A DNA stretch of 62,326 nt, from the NCBI GenBank assembly GCA_903858685.1, contig CAIOJR010000247.1, positions 1 through 62,326 on the forward strand, read 5' to 3'. Shown in pieces: positions 43,602-51,447 of this stretch; within the stretch, counting starts at the first letter, position 1, and the number at the start of each line of letters is the position of its first letter. A program made the translations under genes and the position numbers. Source of the DNA: an uncultured Caulobacterales bacterium. GTDB lineage: Bacteria; Pseudomonadota; Alphaproteobacteria; Caulobacterales; Caulobacteraceae. The notes below the pieces were generated by a model. The model ran no database searches and was not told the DNA's origin. It saw nothing but the letters and a program-made list of their open reading frames with translations.

Positions 43602-46600
43602 TCAGAGTCCGACATTGACCAGATTGTCGTCGCTATTGCGGTCGATCAGCTTGTTATAGGGGTCAATCCCGGCCTTTTTCGGCGGACTGGCCAGGATGAG
43701 GGTGATGCTGGCCTGGCCGGAATGGACCCTGATACGCTGCATTTTCACAAGATTGGCGGCGGTATAGGCGTCCTTTCCCGGCTCCCGCGTGAAAAAGCCG
43801 ACATCAACCCAGTCATCCATTGGCGCTTCGGTCTCCTTGCCGTGACCGTCCGCATATAGCTTGTGCGCCTCGAAATTGAGGGTCACGTCATAGCGGCCAT
43901 CGGCGCGGCGACGGGCGTGGGCCGATCGGGCCTTCAGGTCATAGAGGGTGATTTTCTCGAACAGGTCGGTGATCAACGCCTGCTGATCGGGTCGCGCCTC
44001 CTGACGGAACAGATCCACCAGCGCCTTCGAGGTCGGGTAGGGCGCGCCCCGGAAGGCGAAACGCGAGAGGAAGGTGCGAAGGGCGTGGTTGACGGCGGCT
44101 TCGCCCAGTTCTTCCTTCAGCCGGTACATGACCAGCGAACCCTTGCGATAGTGGATATAGGGCTGGTTCTCCACACGCTCCAGCGGCAGCTCCTCCACCA
44201 CGTCGCCGCCGCGCGCACGCAGATAGCGATCCAGTTCATACTTCAAGAACTTGCGGATCTGGGCCTGGCCGTAGAGCTTTTCCATCACCATCAAAGCGGA
44301 ATACTGGGCAAGCGTTTCGTCCAGCATGGTGGCGCCCTGCATGTTGGCGCCGATCAGCTGATGCGCCCACCACTGATGGCCGATTTCGTGGGCGGTGACA
44401 TAGGTCACCATGTCGATCTTGTTCGGATCCCGGGCGTCCAGAATCCAGCCCAGACCTTCAGAAAACGGAATGGTGTTGGCGAAGGACTGGGCGAAATCGG
44501 CATAGGCCGGGAATTCCAGAACCCGGGCCTGGCGGAACTGGTAGGGGCTGAAATTGGCCTGGTCATAATCAAGGCTCGCCTTCAGGGCCGCAATCATCCG
44601 ATCCACATTCCACGCATGGGCGGGATGGTAATAGACCGACAGATCCACACCCTTGTAGGCTTGGCTGCGCACGGCATAGGCCGCCGACTGAATGGAGAAG
44701 AATCGCTGGATCGGCGCGTCGGTTTTGAACTGCGAGATCCGACGACCACCCTCGATGCGATCGGAAACGCGGTATCCGGGCGCGATCGGGGTCTGATCGG
44801 CCACGGTCGAGACCGTGATGTCGGCATTGACCCAGTCCGCATCCTTGCCGAGCAGGCTATAGGCGCGGGCCTGTTCATCCTCAAGCTTCGGCATCCTCTG
44901 CTCGACCGGCAGTCCATATTTGCGGCGCTTGGCGCGGTCCTGAATCAGGCCCTCGCGGCCCATGCCAAGGTCGGGCGTAATGTCTCGATCATCAAGGAAG
45001 GTCCCGTTGTCATAGACCCGAGACCATCCATTATCGTCATTGCGAAAGCCGTTCAGGCCCCTTTCAGTCTGGAACGACAGGGTGCGATGCTCGCCGGGCG
45101 CCAGGGGCGTGTCGAATGTGAAGATGCGGTAGTTGAAACGCTCAAACGTCTCTTTCGGTCGGGCGCCCTCGACGCTCAACCCATCGACACGCACATCCAT
45201 GGCAAAACGCACATGCAGATCGCGGATGGGTTGTCCGGTTCGGTTCTGGAACACATAGACGCCGCGCGTCACGGCGCGGTGCTCATGAGGATAGAGATCG
45301 ACGGCCAGCTTCACATCGCTGATTCGGGGCTGGGGAATGCTCTCATAGCGCAGCAGCGTCTTCTCATAATCCGCCAGCCGCGCCTCCTCATCCTTGCCCG
45401 ACCGATAGGTGTTCAGGATGTGGGTGTTGTAGAAGATGAAGCCCCCAAGGCCGATCGCGCCGATCAGGCCCGCCGCAAGGGCCAGGCCGGCAGCCCCGTT
45501 CAGGCGCCGTGGCAGCCGCATCAGACGCGGCGCAAGGGCGATGTTGCGCCCGCGCCGCCAGACGGCGTAGGTCAGGATCAGCAGAACCAATGCGATGGCC
45601 GACCAGTAGCCCTCGAACCAGTCTCGGATCAGGCCGAACTGGCCCTCTCCATTCATATCCGACAACGGGACGAGCGGCGCCGACCCATAGCGGTAGAGAA
45701 AGTCCTCGAAATGCAGCCCCGCCATGGTGGCCTTGACCACCAGATAGACCAGCATCACCGCATAGCCGATGAATTTGTGCGGGGTGAGCGACTGCACGAA
45801 AACCGCCAGTACAGCAATCTGGATCACGGTCACGGCTGAGGGCGCCACATACCAGGCCAGATATTTGCCAGGCTCCAGCTCAAGCCAGCCCTTGGCCGCC
45901 TGCACCACCATGGCCGCGAGGACGCTCGTCAGCAGCATGGAGAGCAGCACGAGGGATATGGCCAGCACCTTGGGCGCGGCGAACACCCAGTCAGGCGCAG
46001 GCGTGGAATCGATGATCTCTTCGGTTCGGCAATCCCGCTCGCGCCACACCAGATCGCCGGCGTAATAGACGGCCACGATGACCGGAATGAAGACAAAACC
46101 GCCGCGCAGCACGCCGATCATGACCCGTGTCACGGGATAAATGTCGGTCTCGTAAAGGCTGTTGGTGAACCACAGGCCCGCGGACGCATTGATGACGCCC
46201 AGCGCCAGCAATACGGAAAAGGCGGGGCTTTTAAACACCTGGGCCATGTCGAGCCGCGTTCGCGCCACGAACTGAATCCAGGCTGTGCGGCCGACACCCG
46301 GCGTCCTGAGCGCACCCGCCGGAAGCGGCGTCGGATTCGGCGCGAGGTCGGCGCGTTCCAGCCGCTCCGGCTTGCGGGCGCGGCCGGCCGCCTCAAAACG
46401 GTAAAGCCGATGGGCCAACGCCAGCACGGCGACGGCGACGGCGGTCCATAACAGACGCGACCACAACAGGGCGCCCGCCAGCGGCAGGTTGAGCGTATTG
46501 CGCTCCGCCACTGTCCAGTACTTGGTCCCCACACTGTAGGCCGCGAGGCCGAAGGGCTCGGCGACCGCCATCACCTTTTCGAACTCAGGCCGGTCCGTCA

Positions 46601-47183
46601 CGGCGGTCGACACCATCCAGATCATCAGCAGGGCGACAACGCTGACATAGGTCGCCATGAGCGAGCGGGTGGCCGTGGCGACAGAGAAGAACAGGGCGGA
46701 GGTGAGGAACAGGCTCGGCGCCCCCAGAACCAGATAGGCATAGGCGTAATCACCCAGACGGATCGGCCCCAGCGTCTCCCTGTCGAGCCATGGCGACATG
46801 GCGCCGATCAGAACGCCGAAAGGCACGGCCAGAAAGGCGATCAGGACGGCCATGAAGGCGCCCGCAAACCGCCCATAGAGGTAGTCGAACTTCGTGATCC
46901 GGCTTGAACGCAGAATTGGACCAAAGCCCGTTTCGTCGTCACGGACCACGACATTGGCGACCAGCGCCGTGGACGCGAACATGAAGAACAGCGGCATGAT
47001 GAGGTGAAGCTGCGCCACGGCGAAAGGCGCATTGCGATGGATATTGCCGTTGTCGCCGCCCACATGCACCTGATCCACAGCCATGGCCGTGAAGCTCAGA
47101 AGGAAGAACAGCACCACTGCGACCCAGAAGATCGGGTTTTTGAGCTGATAGCGAAGTTCAAACCGGGCGATGCTGAAAAACAT
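43602..47183 (-). CDS. ABC-2 permease fused to M1-family zinc aminopeptidase
   Basis: 1193 aa. Residues 1 to about 600 are membrane-embedded: two blocks of six or so helices, each starting like an ABC-2 permease (FFSIARFELRYQLKNPIFWV; later TRLDMAQVFKSPAFSVLLAL). The remainder is an M1 peptidase module with the zinc motif HEIGHQWW near residue 929, a Glu 19 residues later (MLDETLAQYSAL), and a tyrosine region YIHYRKGSLVMYRLKEELGE. The usual GAMEN exopeptidase motif is not recognisable; IPFSEGLGW occupies its place. Its ATPase gene lies 12 bases upstream. Likely an inner-membrane transporter with a periplasmic peptidase domain; substrate unknown. Confidence 0.9.
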   Translation of the reverse strand: MFFSIARFELRYQLKNPIFWVAVVLFFLLSFTAMAVDQVHVGGDNGNIHRNAPFAVAQLHLIMPLFFMFASTALVANVVVRDDETGFGPILRSSRITKFDYLYGRFAGAFMAVLIAFLAVPFGVLIGAMSPWLDRETLGPIRLGDYAYAYLVLGAPSLFLTSALFFSVATATRSLMATYVSVVALLMIWMVSTAVTDRPEFEKVMAVAEPFGLAAYSVGTKYWTVAERNTLNLPLAGALLWSRLLWTAVAVAVLALAHRLYRFEAAGRARKPERLERADLAPNPTPLPAGALRTPGVGRTAWIQFVARTRLDMAQVFKSPAFSVLLALGVINASAGLWFTNSLYETDIYPVTRVMIGVLRGGFVFIPVIVAVYYAGDLVWRERDCRTEEIIDSTPAPDWVFAAPKVLAISLVLLSMLLTSVLAAMVVQAAKGWLELEPGKYLAWYVAPSAVTVIQIAVLAVFVQSLTPHKFIGYAVMLVYLVVKATMAGLHFEDFLYRYGSAPLVPLSDMNGEGQFGLIRDWFEGYWSAIALVLLILTYAVWRRGRNIALAPRLMRLPRRLNGAAGLALAAGLIGAIGLGGFIFYNTHILNTYRSGKDEEARLADYEKTLLRYESIPQPRISDVKLAVDLYPHEHRAVTRGVYVFQNRTGQPIRDLHVRFAMDVRVDGLSVEGARPKETFERFNYRIFTFDTPLAPGEHRTLSFQTERGLNGFRNDDNGWSRVYDNGTFLDDRDITPDLGMGREGLIQDRAKRRKYGLPVEQRMPKLEDEQARAYSLLGKDADWVNADITVSTVADQTPIAPGYRVSDRIEGGRRISQFKTDAPIQRFFSIQSAAYAVRSQAYKGVDLSVYYHPAHAWNVDRMIAALKASLDYDQANFSPYQFRQARVLEFPAYADFAQSFANTIPFSEGLGWILDARDPNKIDMVTYVTAHEIGHQWWAHQLIGANMQGATMLDETLAQYSALMVMEKLYGQAQIRKFLKYELDRYLRARGGDVVEELPLERVENQPYIHYRKGSLVMYRLKEELGEAAVNHALRTFLSRFAFRGAPYPTSKALVDLFRQEARPDQQALITDLFEKITLYDLKARSAHARRRADGRYDVTLNFEAHKLYADGHGKETEAPMDDWVDVGFFTREPGKDAYTAANLVKMQRIRVHSGQASITLILASPPKKAGIDPYNKLIDRNSDDNLVNVGL

Positions 47184-47195
47184 GAGCGCGTCCGA

Positions 47196-48074
47196 TCAGG
47201 CGGCGCGACGGGAAGCGGCGAGGGCGGTGAAATAGACCTCCTCAAGCCCGCCTTGATGCGCTGTGAAACCTTCACCCGGATCGTGATCTGACAGAATATG
47301 GACCGCCGTGCGGCCGCTGATCAGGCGCGTCGAGATCAGTTCATGGTGCTGACGCAGCGCCTCCAGTTCCGTCCGGTCGATGATCTTTTTCCAGATGCGG
47401 CCCTCAAGCTCGTGCATCAGTTCATGGGGGGCGCCCTGACGTATGATCCGCCCCCCCGCTATGATCGCCATGGCCGGACAGAGATCGGCCACGTCCTCGA
47501 CAATATGGGTCGACAGGATCACCACCACGTGTTCGCCAATGTCGGCCAGAAGATTGAGAAAGCGGTTGCGTTCCTCCGGATCCAGCCCCGCTGTCGGCTC
47601 ATCCACAATGATGAGCGAGGGGCCGCCGATCAGGGCCTGTGCAATGCCGAATCTCTGGCGCATGCCTCCGGAAAATCCCGCAATCGCCTTTTTGCGCACC
47701 GACCATAGATTGACCTGCTCCAGCAGGCGCTCGACCTCCGCACGGCGCACGGCGGGATCAGCGACCCCCTTCAGAATCGCCATGTGATCAAGCATGTCGT
47801 AGGCGCTGATCCGGGGATAGACGCCAAAGTCCTGGGGCAGATAGCCAAGCAGGCGCCGCAAGTCCTGCGGCTCGCGCACGACATCGATCGCATCGAATCG
47901 GATCGATCCGGAGGTGGGAGTCTGCAGGGTGGCGATGCATCGCATCAGGGTGGACTTGCCGGCTCCATTGGGGCCGAGCAGTCCATACATGCCCGGCTTG
48001 ATCGACAGACTGACCCTGTCCAGCGCCTGGACGCCATTGGGATAGACGTGGCTGAGCTCGTCAATTTCGAGCAT
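47196..48074 (-). CDS. ABC transporter ATP-binding protein, partner of the permease/peptidase fusion
   Basis: 292 aa from ATG 48074 with AGGGAA upstream; a longer frame to 48140 has no ribosome site. Walker A LLGPNGAGKSTLMRC, Q-loop YLPQDFGVYP, signature FSGGMRQRFGIAQAL, Walker B LIIVDEPTAGLDPEERN, then the switch His in LSTHIVEDV. A C-terminal extension of about 75 aa is typical of ATPases serving ABC-2 permeases. Twelve bases separate it from the permease, so they form one operon. Confidence 0.93.
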   Translation of the reverse strand: MLEIDELSHVYPNGVQALDRVSLSIKPGMYGLLGPNGAGKSTLMRCIATLQTPTSGSIRFDAIDVVREPQDLRRLLGYLPQDFGVYPRISAYDMLDHMAILKGVADPAVRRAEVERLLEQVNLWSVRKKAIAGFSGGMRQRFGIAQALIGGPSLIIVDEPTAGLDPEERNRFLNLLADIGEHVVVILSTHIVEDVADLCPAMAIIAGGRIIRQGAPHELMHELEGRIWKKIIDRTELEALRQHHELISTRLISGRTAVHILSDHDPGEGFTAHQGGLEEVYFTALAASRRAA

Positions 48075-48236
48075 GTGCTGTTCCCTGTCCCGCGTCGGCA
48101 AGAACCCGACGCCGGGAGACGTTGCCCCGCTGCCTGACAATAGGCAAGTGAACCAACCGTCATGTTTTGATCCGCCAGCTCAAACCGGGTCTGACGCGGC
48201 TTTATCTAGCGCAGAGGCTTTGGAACGGCTATTTCA

Positions 48237-48923
48237 ATGGCCATGACCGACACGCCCTTCACCCCCGCCCCCGCCGTTTTCGCTGAGATCGAGGGATCGC
48301 CGGCGCGGTTTCCTGTTCGCCGGATCTATTGCGTCGGGCGGAACTATGCCGCCCATCGTCGGGAAATGGGGGGTGACGACCGTGAACCGCCATTCTTCTT
48401 CTCCAAACCAGCGGACGCCGTCGTCGCCAGCGGCTCCACCATCCCCTATGCGGCGGCGACCTCCAATCTTCATCATGAGGTGGAACTGGTTGTGGCCCTG
48501 AAAGGCGGAGGCGTCGACGTGCCGGTCGATTCCGCGCTGGAGCTGGTCTTCGGCTACGCTGCAGGGGTCGATCTGACGCGGCGCGACCTGCAAACCGCGT
48601 CTCGCAACAAGGGACAGCCCTGGGATTCCGCCAAGGGCTTTGACCAGTCCGCCCCGCTGGGCCCTATTCGCCCATGGTCAGGTGCTGCGCCACAAGGCCG
48701 GATCAGCCTGACGGTCAATGGCGCGGTGAGGCAGGACGCCAGTCTGGCCGACATGATCTGGAACGTCGCCGAGATCATCTCCGAATGCTCTCGCCTGTGG
48801 CGGCTGGCGCCGGGCGACCTGATCTATACGGGCACGCCGGAAGGCGTGGGGCCGCTGATCAGCGGCGACCAAGTTGAGGTGTCCATAGAAGATGTCGGCG
48901 CACTGAATATCACGATTGCGTGA
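48237..48923 (+). CDS. Fumarylacetoacetate hydrolase (FAH) family protein
   Basis: 228 aa; FAH-fold enzymes hydrolyse or decarboxylate acylpyruvates and related diketo acids. Signatures: RIYCVGRNYAAHRREMG, FFSKPADAVV, HHEVELVVALKGGG with metal-binding Glu residues, GYAAGVDLTRRDLQ, and YTGTPEGVGPL near the end. The pattern is closest to acylpyruvase/fumarylpyruvate hydrolase. Alternative start ATG 48243. Divergent from the ABC ATPase; carbonic anhydrase follows after 90 bases. Substrate is by family only. Confidence 0.87.
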   Translation: MAMTDTPFTPAPAVFAEIEGSPARFPVRRIYCVGRNYAAHRREMGGDDREPPFFFSKPADAVVASGSTIPYAAATSNLHHEVELVVALKGGGVDVPVDSALELVFGYAAGVDLTRRDLQTASRNKGQPWDSAKGFDQSAPLGPIRPWSGAAPQGRISLTVNGAVRQDASLADMIWNVAEIISECSRLWRLAPGDLIYTGTPEGVGPLISGDQVEVSIEDVGALNITIA

Positions 48924-49013
48924 TCCTGATCTAAGCGATGCGACCATCCGGCGGGACGACCCTGTCGGCGATTAGCCATGACTGTCCCTCAACCCGCGAT
49001 GTGAGCCCCACCC

Positions 49014-49643
49014 ATGACTGCGATCAGCAACCTGATTGACAATAATCGGGCCTGGGCCTCGGGAAAGACCGAGGTTGATCCGGACTTTTTCGCGCGACTG
49101 GTTCGCCAGCAGGCCCCGGACTATCTGTGGATCGGCTGCTCTGACAGTCGGGTGCCGGCCAATGAAATCGTCGGGCTGGATCCTGGCGAGCTATTCGTCC
49201 ACCGCAATGTCGCCAATCTGGCGCCGCCGCAGGATGCAAATTATCTGTCTGTGCTGCAGTTCGCCGTGGAGGTCCTGAAGGTAAAACACATTCTGGTGGT
49301 CGGCCATTATGGCTGCGGCGGGGTCATTGCCTCGACCGAACATACCCATCATGGCCTGATCGACCACTGGCTGACGCCGATCCGCTACCTGGCCAAGGAG
49401 CATCATGACGAGTTGCACGCCTTGCCGGAAGGCAGTCCGCGCTTTGATCGGCTCTGCGAGCTCAATGTGATCCGTCAGGTGCGCAATGTCGCGTCCAATC
49501 CCTTCGTCATGACCGCCTGGGAAAAGGGCGAGGATCTGACGGTCCACGGCTGGTGCTATTCCATCGAGAACGGGCTGGTCAGCGATCTGGGGGTGTCTGT
49601 GTCCACCAATGAGGAAGTGGAGCGCATGTTCGGCCGCGTCTGA
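49014..49643 (+). CDS. Beta-class carbonic anhydrase
   Basis: Interconverts CO2 and bicarbonate. 209 aa. Zinc ligands Cys42, His98 and Cys101 with Asp44-Arg46 in GCSDSRVPANEIVGL and VVGHYGCGGV, at the same positions as in E. coli Can. LDPGELFVHRNVANLA and the C-terminal VHGWCYSIENGLVSDL are typical of this clade. It converges on the AKR gene with a 4-base gap. Confidence 0.95.
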   Translation: MTAISNLIDNNRAWASGKTEVDPDFFARLVRQQAPDYLWIGCSDSRVPANEIVGLDPGELFVHRNVANLAPPQDANYLSVLQFAVEVLKVKHILVVGHYGCGGVIASTEHTHHGLIDHWLTPIRYLAKEHHDELHALPEGSPRFDRLCELNVIRQVRNVASNPFVMTAWEKGEDLTVHGWCYSIENGLVSDLGVSVSTNEEVERMFGRV

Positions 49644-49647
49644 CCGC

Positions 49648-50526
49648 TCAGGCGGCGGCCCAAAGACCCGCGCCCTGGACTGCGCCTGAATCAAGCGAAA
49701 GATTTGTCCAGTCCAGGTCCGGCGACGGCGCAGTGGCGGCGGCGATGACGGCCCTCAGTTCCGCGGCGGACGCCACGCCGACAATCACCGACTGGGCTTC
49801 CGGACGTTGCAGGGCGAAGGCAAGCGCCGCCTGCAACGGGTCTGCGCCGGCTTCTGCGATCTGTCGACGGATGCGCGACAGTCGCGGCCCGGCGTCCGTC
49901 AGGGCTGGCGGCAGCCCGTCTCTTGGCAGGAACAAAAGTCCCTGCATGAAGATGGACCGCAGATGGACCTCAACGCCCTGTTCCGCCAACCGTTCCAGAT
50001 CACCGCTCCGCACCAGGCGCTGGTCCAGCAGACTCACCGGAACCTGCACAATGTCGGGTTTGAAACGCCGGGCCAGAGCCGCGGGCGAGTCGTTGACTGT
50101 GGCGGACACGCCAACCTTGTCAAACAGTCCCTCATCCTTCAGGCCCTGAACCATTTTCCACAGCTCATCGCCGTCAGGACCGGTCAAGTCTTCCGCCCCG
50201 CCGACCAGCAAGGCGTAGGCCCTTGGCGCGCCAAGCGCACGCAGCGACCGGCGGGCCTGGGCCTCGACATTCGAAACGCCCCCGTCCACACCGATGGTCC
50301 GGGTGACGATGCGAAAGGGCCGGGTGCGCGGCATGGTTCGGCCGATCACCTCCTCGGCAGAGCCAAAGGCTGCGGAGGTGTCCAGAAGTCGCAGGCCATT
50401 GTCAGCCGCCAGGCCAAGCGTGGCCTGAGCCTCGGTCTCGCTCATCCGACCTCGGAGATTGGACAGGCCATGGTCCAGCCCGAACTGGGCCGTGCCAAGC
50501 CCGAGCTTGTCGATTGAAGCGCTCAC
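49648..50526 (-). CDS. Aldo/keto-reductase-like protein with altered catalytic residues
   Basis: 292 aa TIM-barrel protein resembling the AKR group found in sugar and cofactor pathways (LGLGTAQFGLDHGLSNLRG, then LRLLDTSAAFGSAEEVIG). The Asp of the tetrad is kept (Asp49), but the Tyr position is Phe54, the Lys position reads Arg76 (IVTRTIG) and the usual His after strand 4 is absent (YALLVGGAED). VIVGVASAAEL, the NADP-binding end, is still recognisable. It may be a non-reductase relative. It starts 334 bases from the rimP start and diverges from it. Confidence 0.75.
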   Translation of the reverse strand: MSASIDKLGLGTAQFGLDHGLSNLRGRMSETEAQATLGLAADNGLRLLDTSAAFGSAEEVIGRTMPRTRPFRIVTRTIGVDGGVSNVEAQARRSLRALGAPRAYALLVGGAEDLTGPDGDELWKMVQGLKDEGLFDKVGVSATVNDSPAALARRFKPDIVQVPVSLLDQRLVRSGDLERLAEQGVEVHLRSIFMQGLLFLPRDGLPPALTDAGPRLSRIRRQIAEAGADPLQAALAFALQRPEAQSVIVGVASAAELRAVIAAATAPSPDLDWTNLSLDSGAVQGAGLWAAA

Positions 50527-50860
50527 AAGCGGGCGCCGACGCCAGTCTGGATCAGACGGCGCGAAGGGGCTGTGACCGGAAAGCGGCGGAAAAGGCGCGC
50601 CAAGTGGAACTCCCGTAAAAACGCACGGTGGGAAAACGCAGTATCGCGCAAAGAAGCCACCGATTGCTTAACGAACCCTTTGGACAGAATATCGCAGCAG
50701 ATAGGATCGCAAATGAGACAGCCTCTTCCCTATCCGCTCTTGTCGCGCTAAACAGGGGTTCACATCGATCGTTTGTCCTGGATGGGGCTTTCGAGCGGCG
50801 GTCTCCGGGCCAGCCGCTTTTTTGTTGCTCAGGCCTGATCATCACACTGGAGGCGCGCCC
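50527..50860 (+). other. 334-base gap holding the rimP-nusA leader
   Basis: No gene is supportable here. It must contain the promoters of the aldo/keto-reductase-like gene (minus) and of rimP (plus), but no convincing -35/-10 pair stands out. The right end holds an intrinsic terminator (50793-50823) and the rimP ribosome site GGAGG (50849-50853). Confidence 0.6.
50793..50823 (+). terminator. Intrinsic terminator in the rimP leader (attenuator candidate)
   Basis: AGCGGC (50794-50799) pairs with GCCGCT (50813-50818), extended by GG/CC inside, and is followed by six T residues. No plus-strand gene lies upstream, so it would stop rimP operon transcripts early or end a small leader RNA. It lies 38 bases before the rimP TTG. 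Confidence 0.65.
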
Positions 50861-51445
50861 TTGCGCGGTAAAACGCCGGAAGACCGGAGACTGCTGGAAC
50901 TGCTGGATCCCGTTTCGGAATCTGTCGGTTATGAAATCGTGCGCCTGCGCATGATGGGCGGTGTCGGACGGCGAACCCTCCAGATCATGGGCGAGCGCCC
51001 CGACGGCGACATGAATGTTGACGACTGCTCCATTCTGTCCCGCGCCGTCAGCGATGTGCTGGACGCCGCCGACCCGATTTCAGGCGACTATGTGCTGGAA
51101 GTGTCCAGCCCCGGCGTCGATCGGCCCCTGACCCGGCTGAAGGATTTCGAAACCTACGAAGGTTATGAAGCCCGGCTTGAGCTTGACCGGCTTGCGGAGG
51201 GACGCAAACGCTTCCGCGGCATTCTGGCCGGCATTGACGAAGAACAGGTCTGTATCGATCTGGAAGGCGAAGAAGACACCACCCTGATTCCCTTTGTGTG
51301 GATCACCGAGGCCAAGCTCAGCCTGACGGACGACCTGATGAAACGCGGCGCTGAACAGCGCGCCAGGCGTATCGCCGAAGGCGGCGGCGCCGATATTGAC
51401 GACCTAGACGACAACGATCCGAACGAAACAGAGGAGGAGGCCTGA
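50861..51445 (+). CDS. rimP: Ribosome maturation factor RimP
   Basis: Needed for maturation of the 30S subunit. 194 aa from TTG 50861, which has GGAGG seven bases upstream; the frame is open further up but without conservation. [20 protein letters not shown] and [17 protein letters not shown] (N-terminal domain), [20 protein letters not shown] (the RimP signature), then an SM-like C-terminal domain. An acidic tail ([15 protein letters not shown]) is added. Two bases separate it from nusA. Confidence 0.95.
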   Translation: MRGKTPEDRRLLELLDPVSESVGYEIVRLRMMGGVGRRTLQIMGERPDGDMNVDDCSILSRAVSDVLDAADPISGDYVLEVSSPGVDRPLTRLKDFETYEGYEARLELDRLAEGRKRFRGILAGIDEEQVCIDLEGEEDTTLIPFVWITEAKLSLTDDLMKRGAEQRARRIAEGGGADIDDLDDNDPNETEEEA

Positions 51446-51447
51446 CC

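Noticed and set aside
43863-45839. Long plus-strand open frame (658 codons) opposite the M1 fusion gene
   Set aside because: No recognisable domain; it is the complement of the conserved peptidase region including HEIGH.
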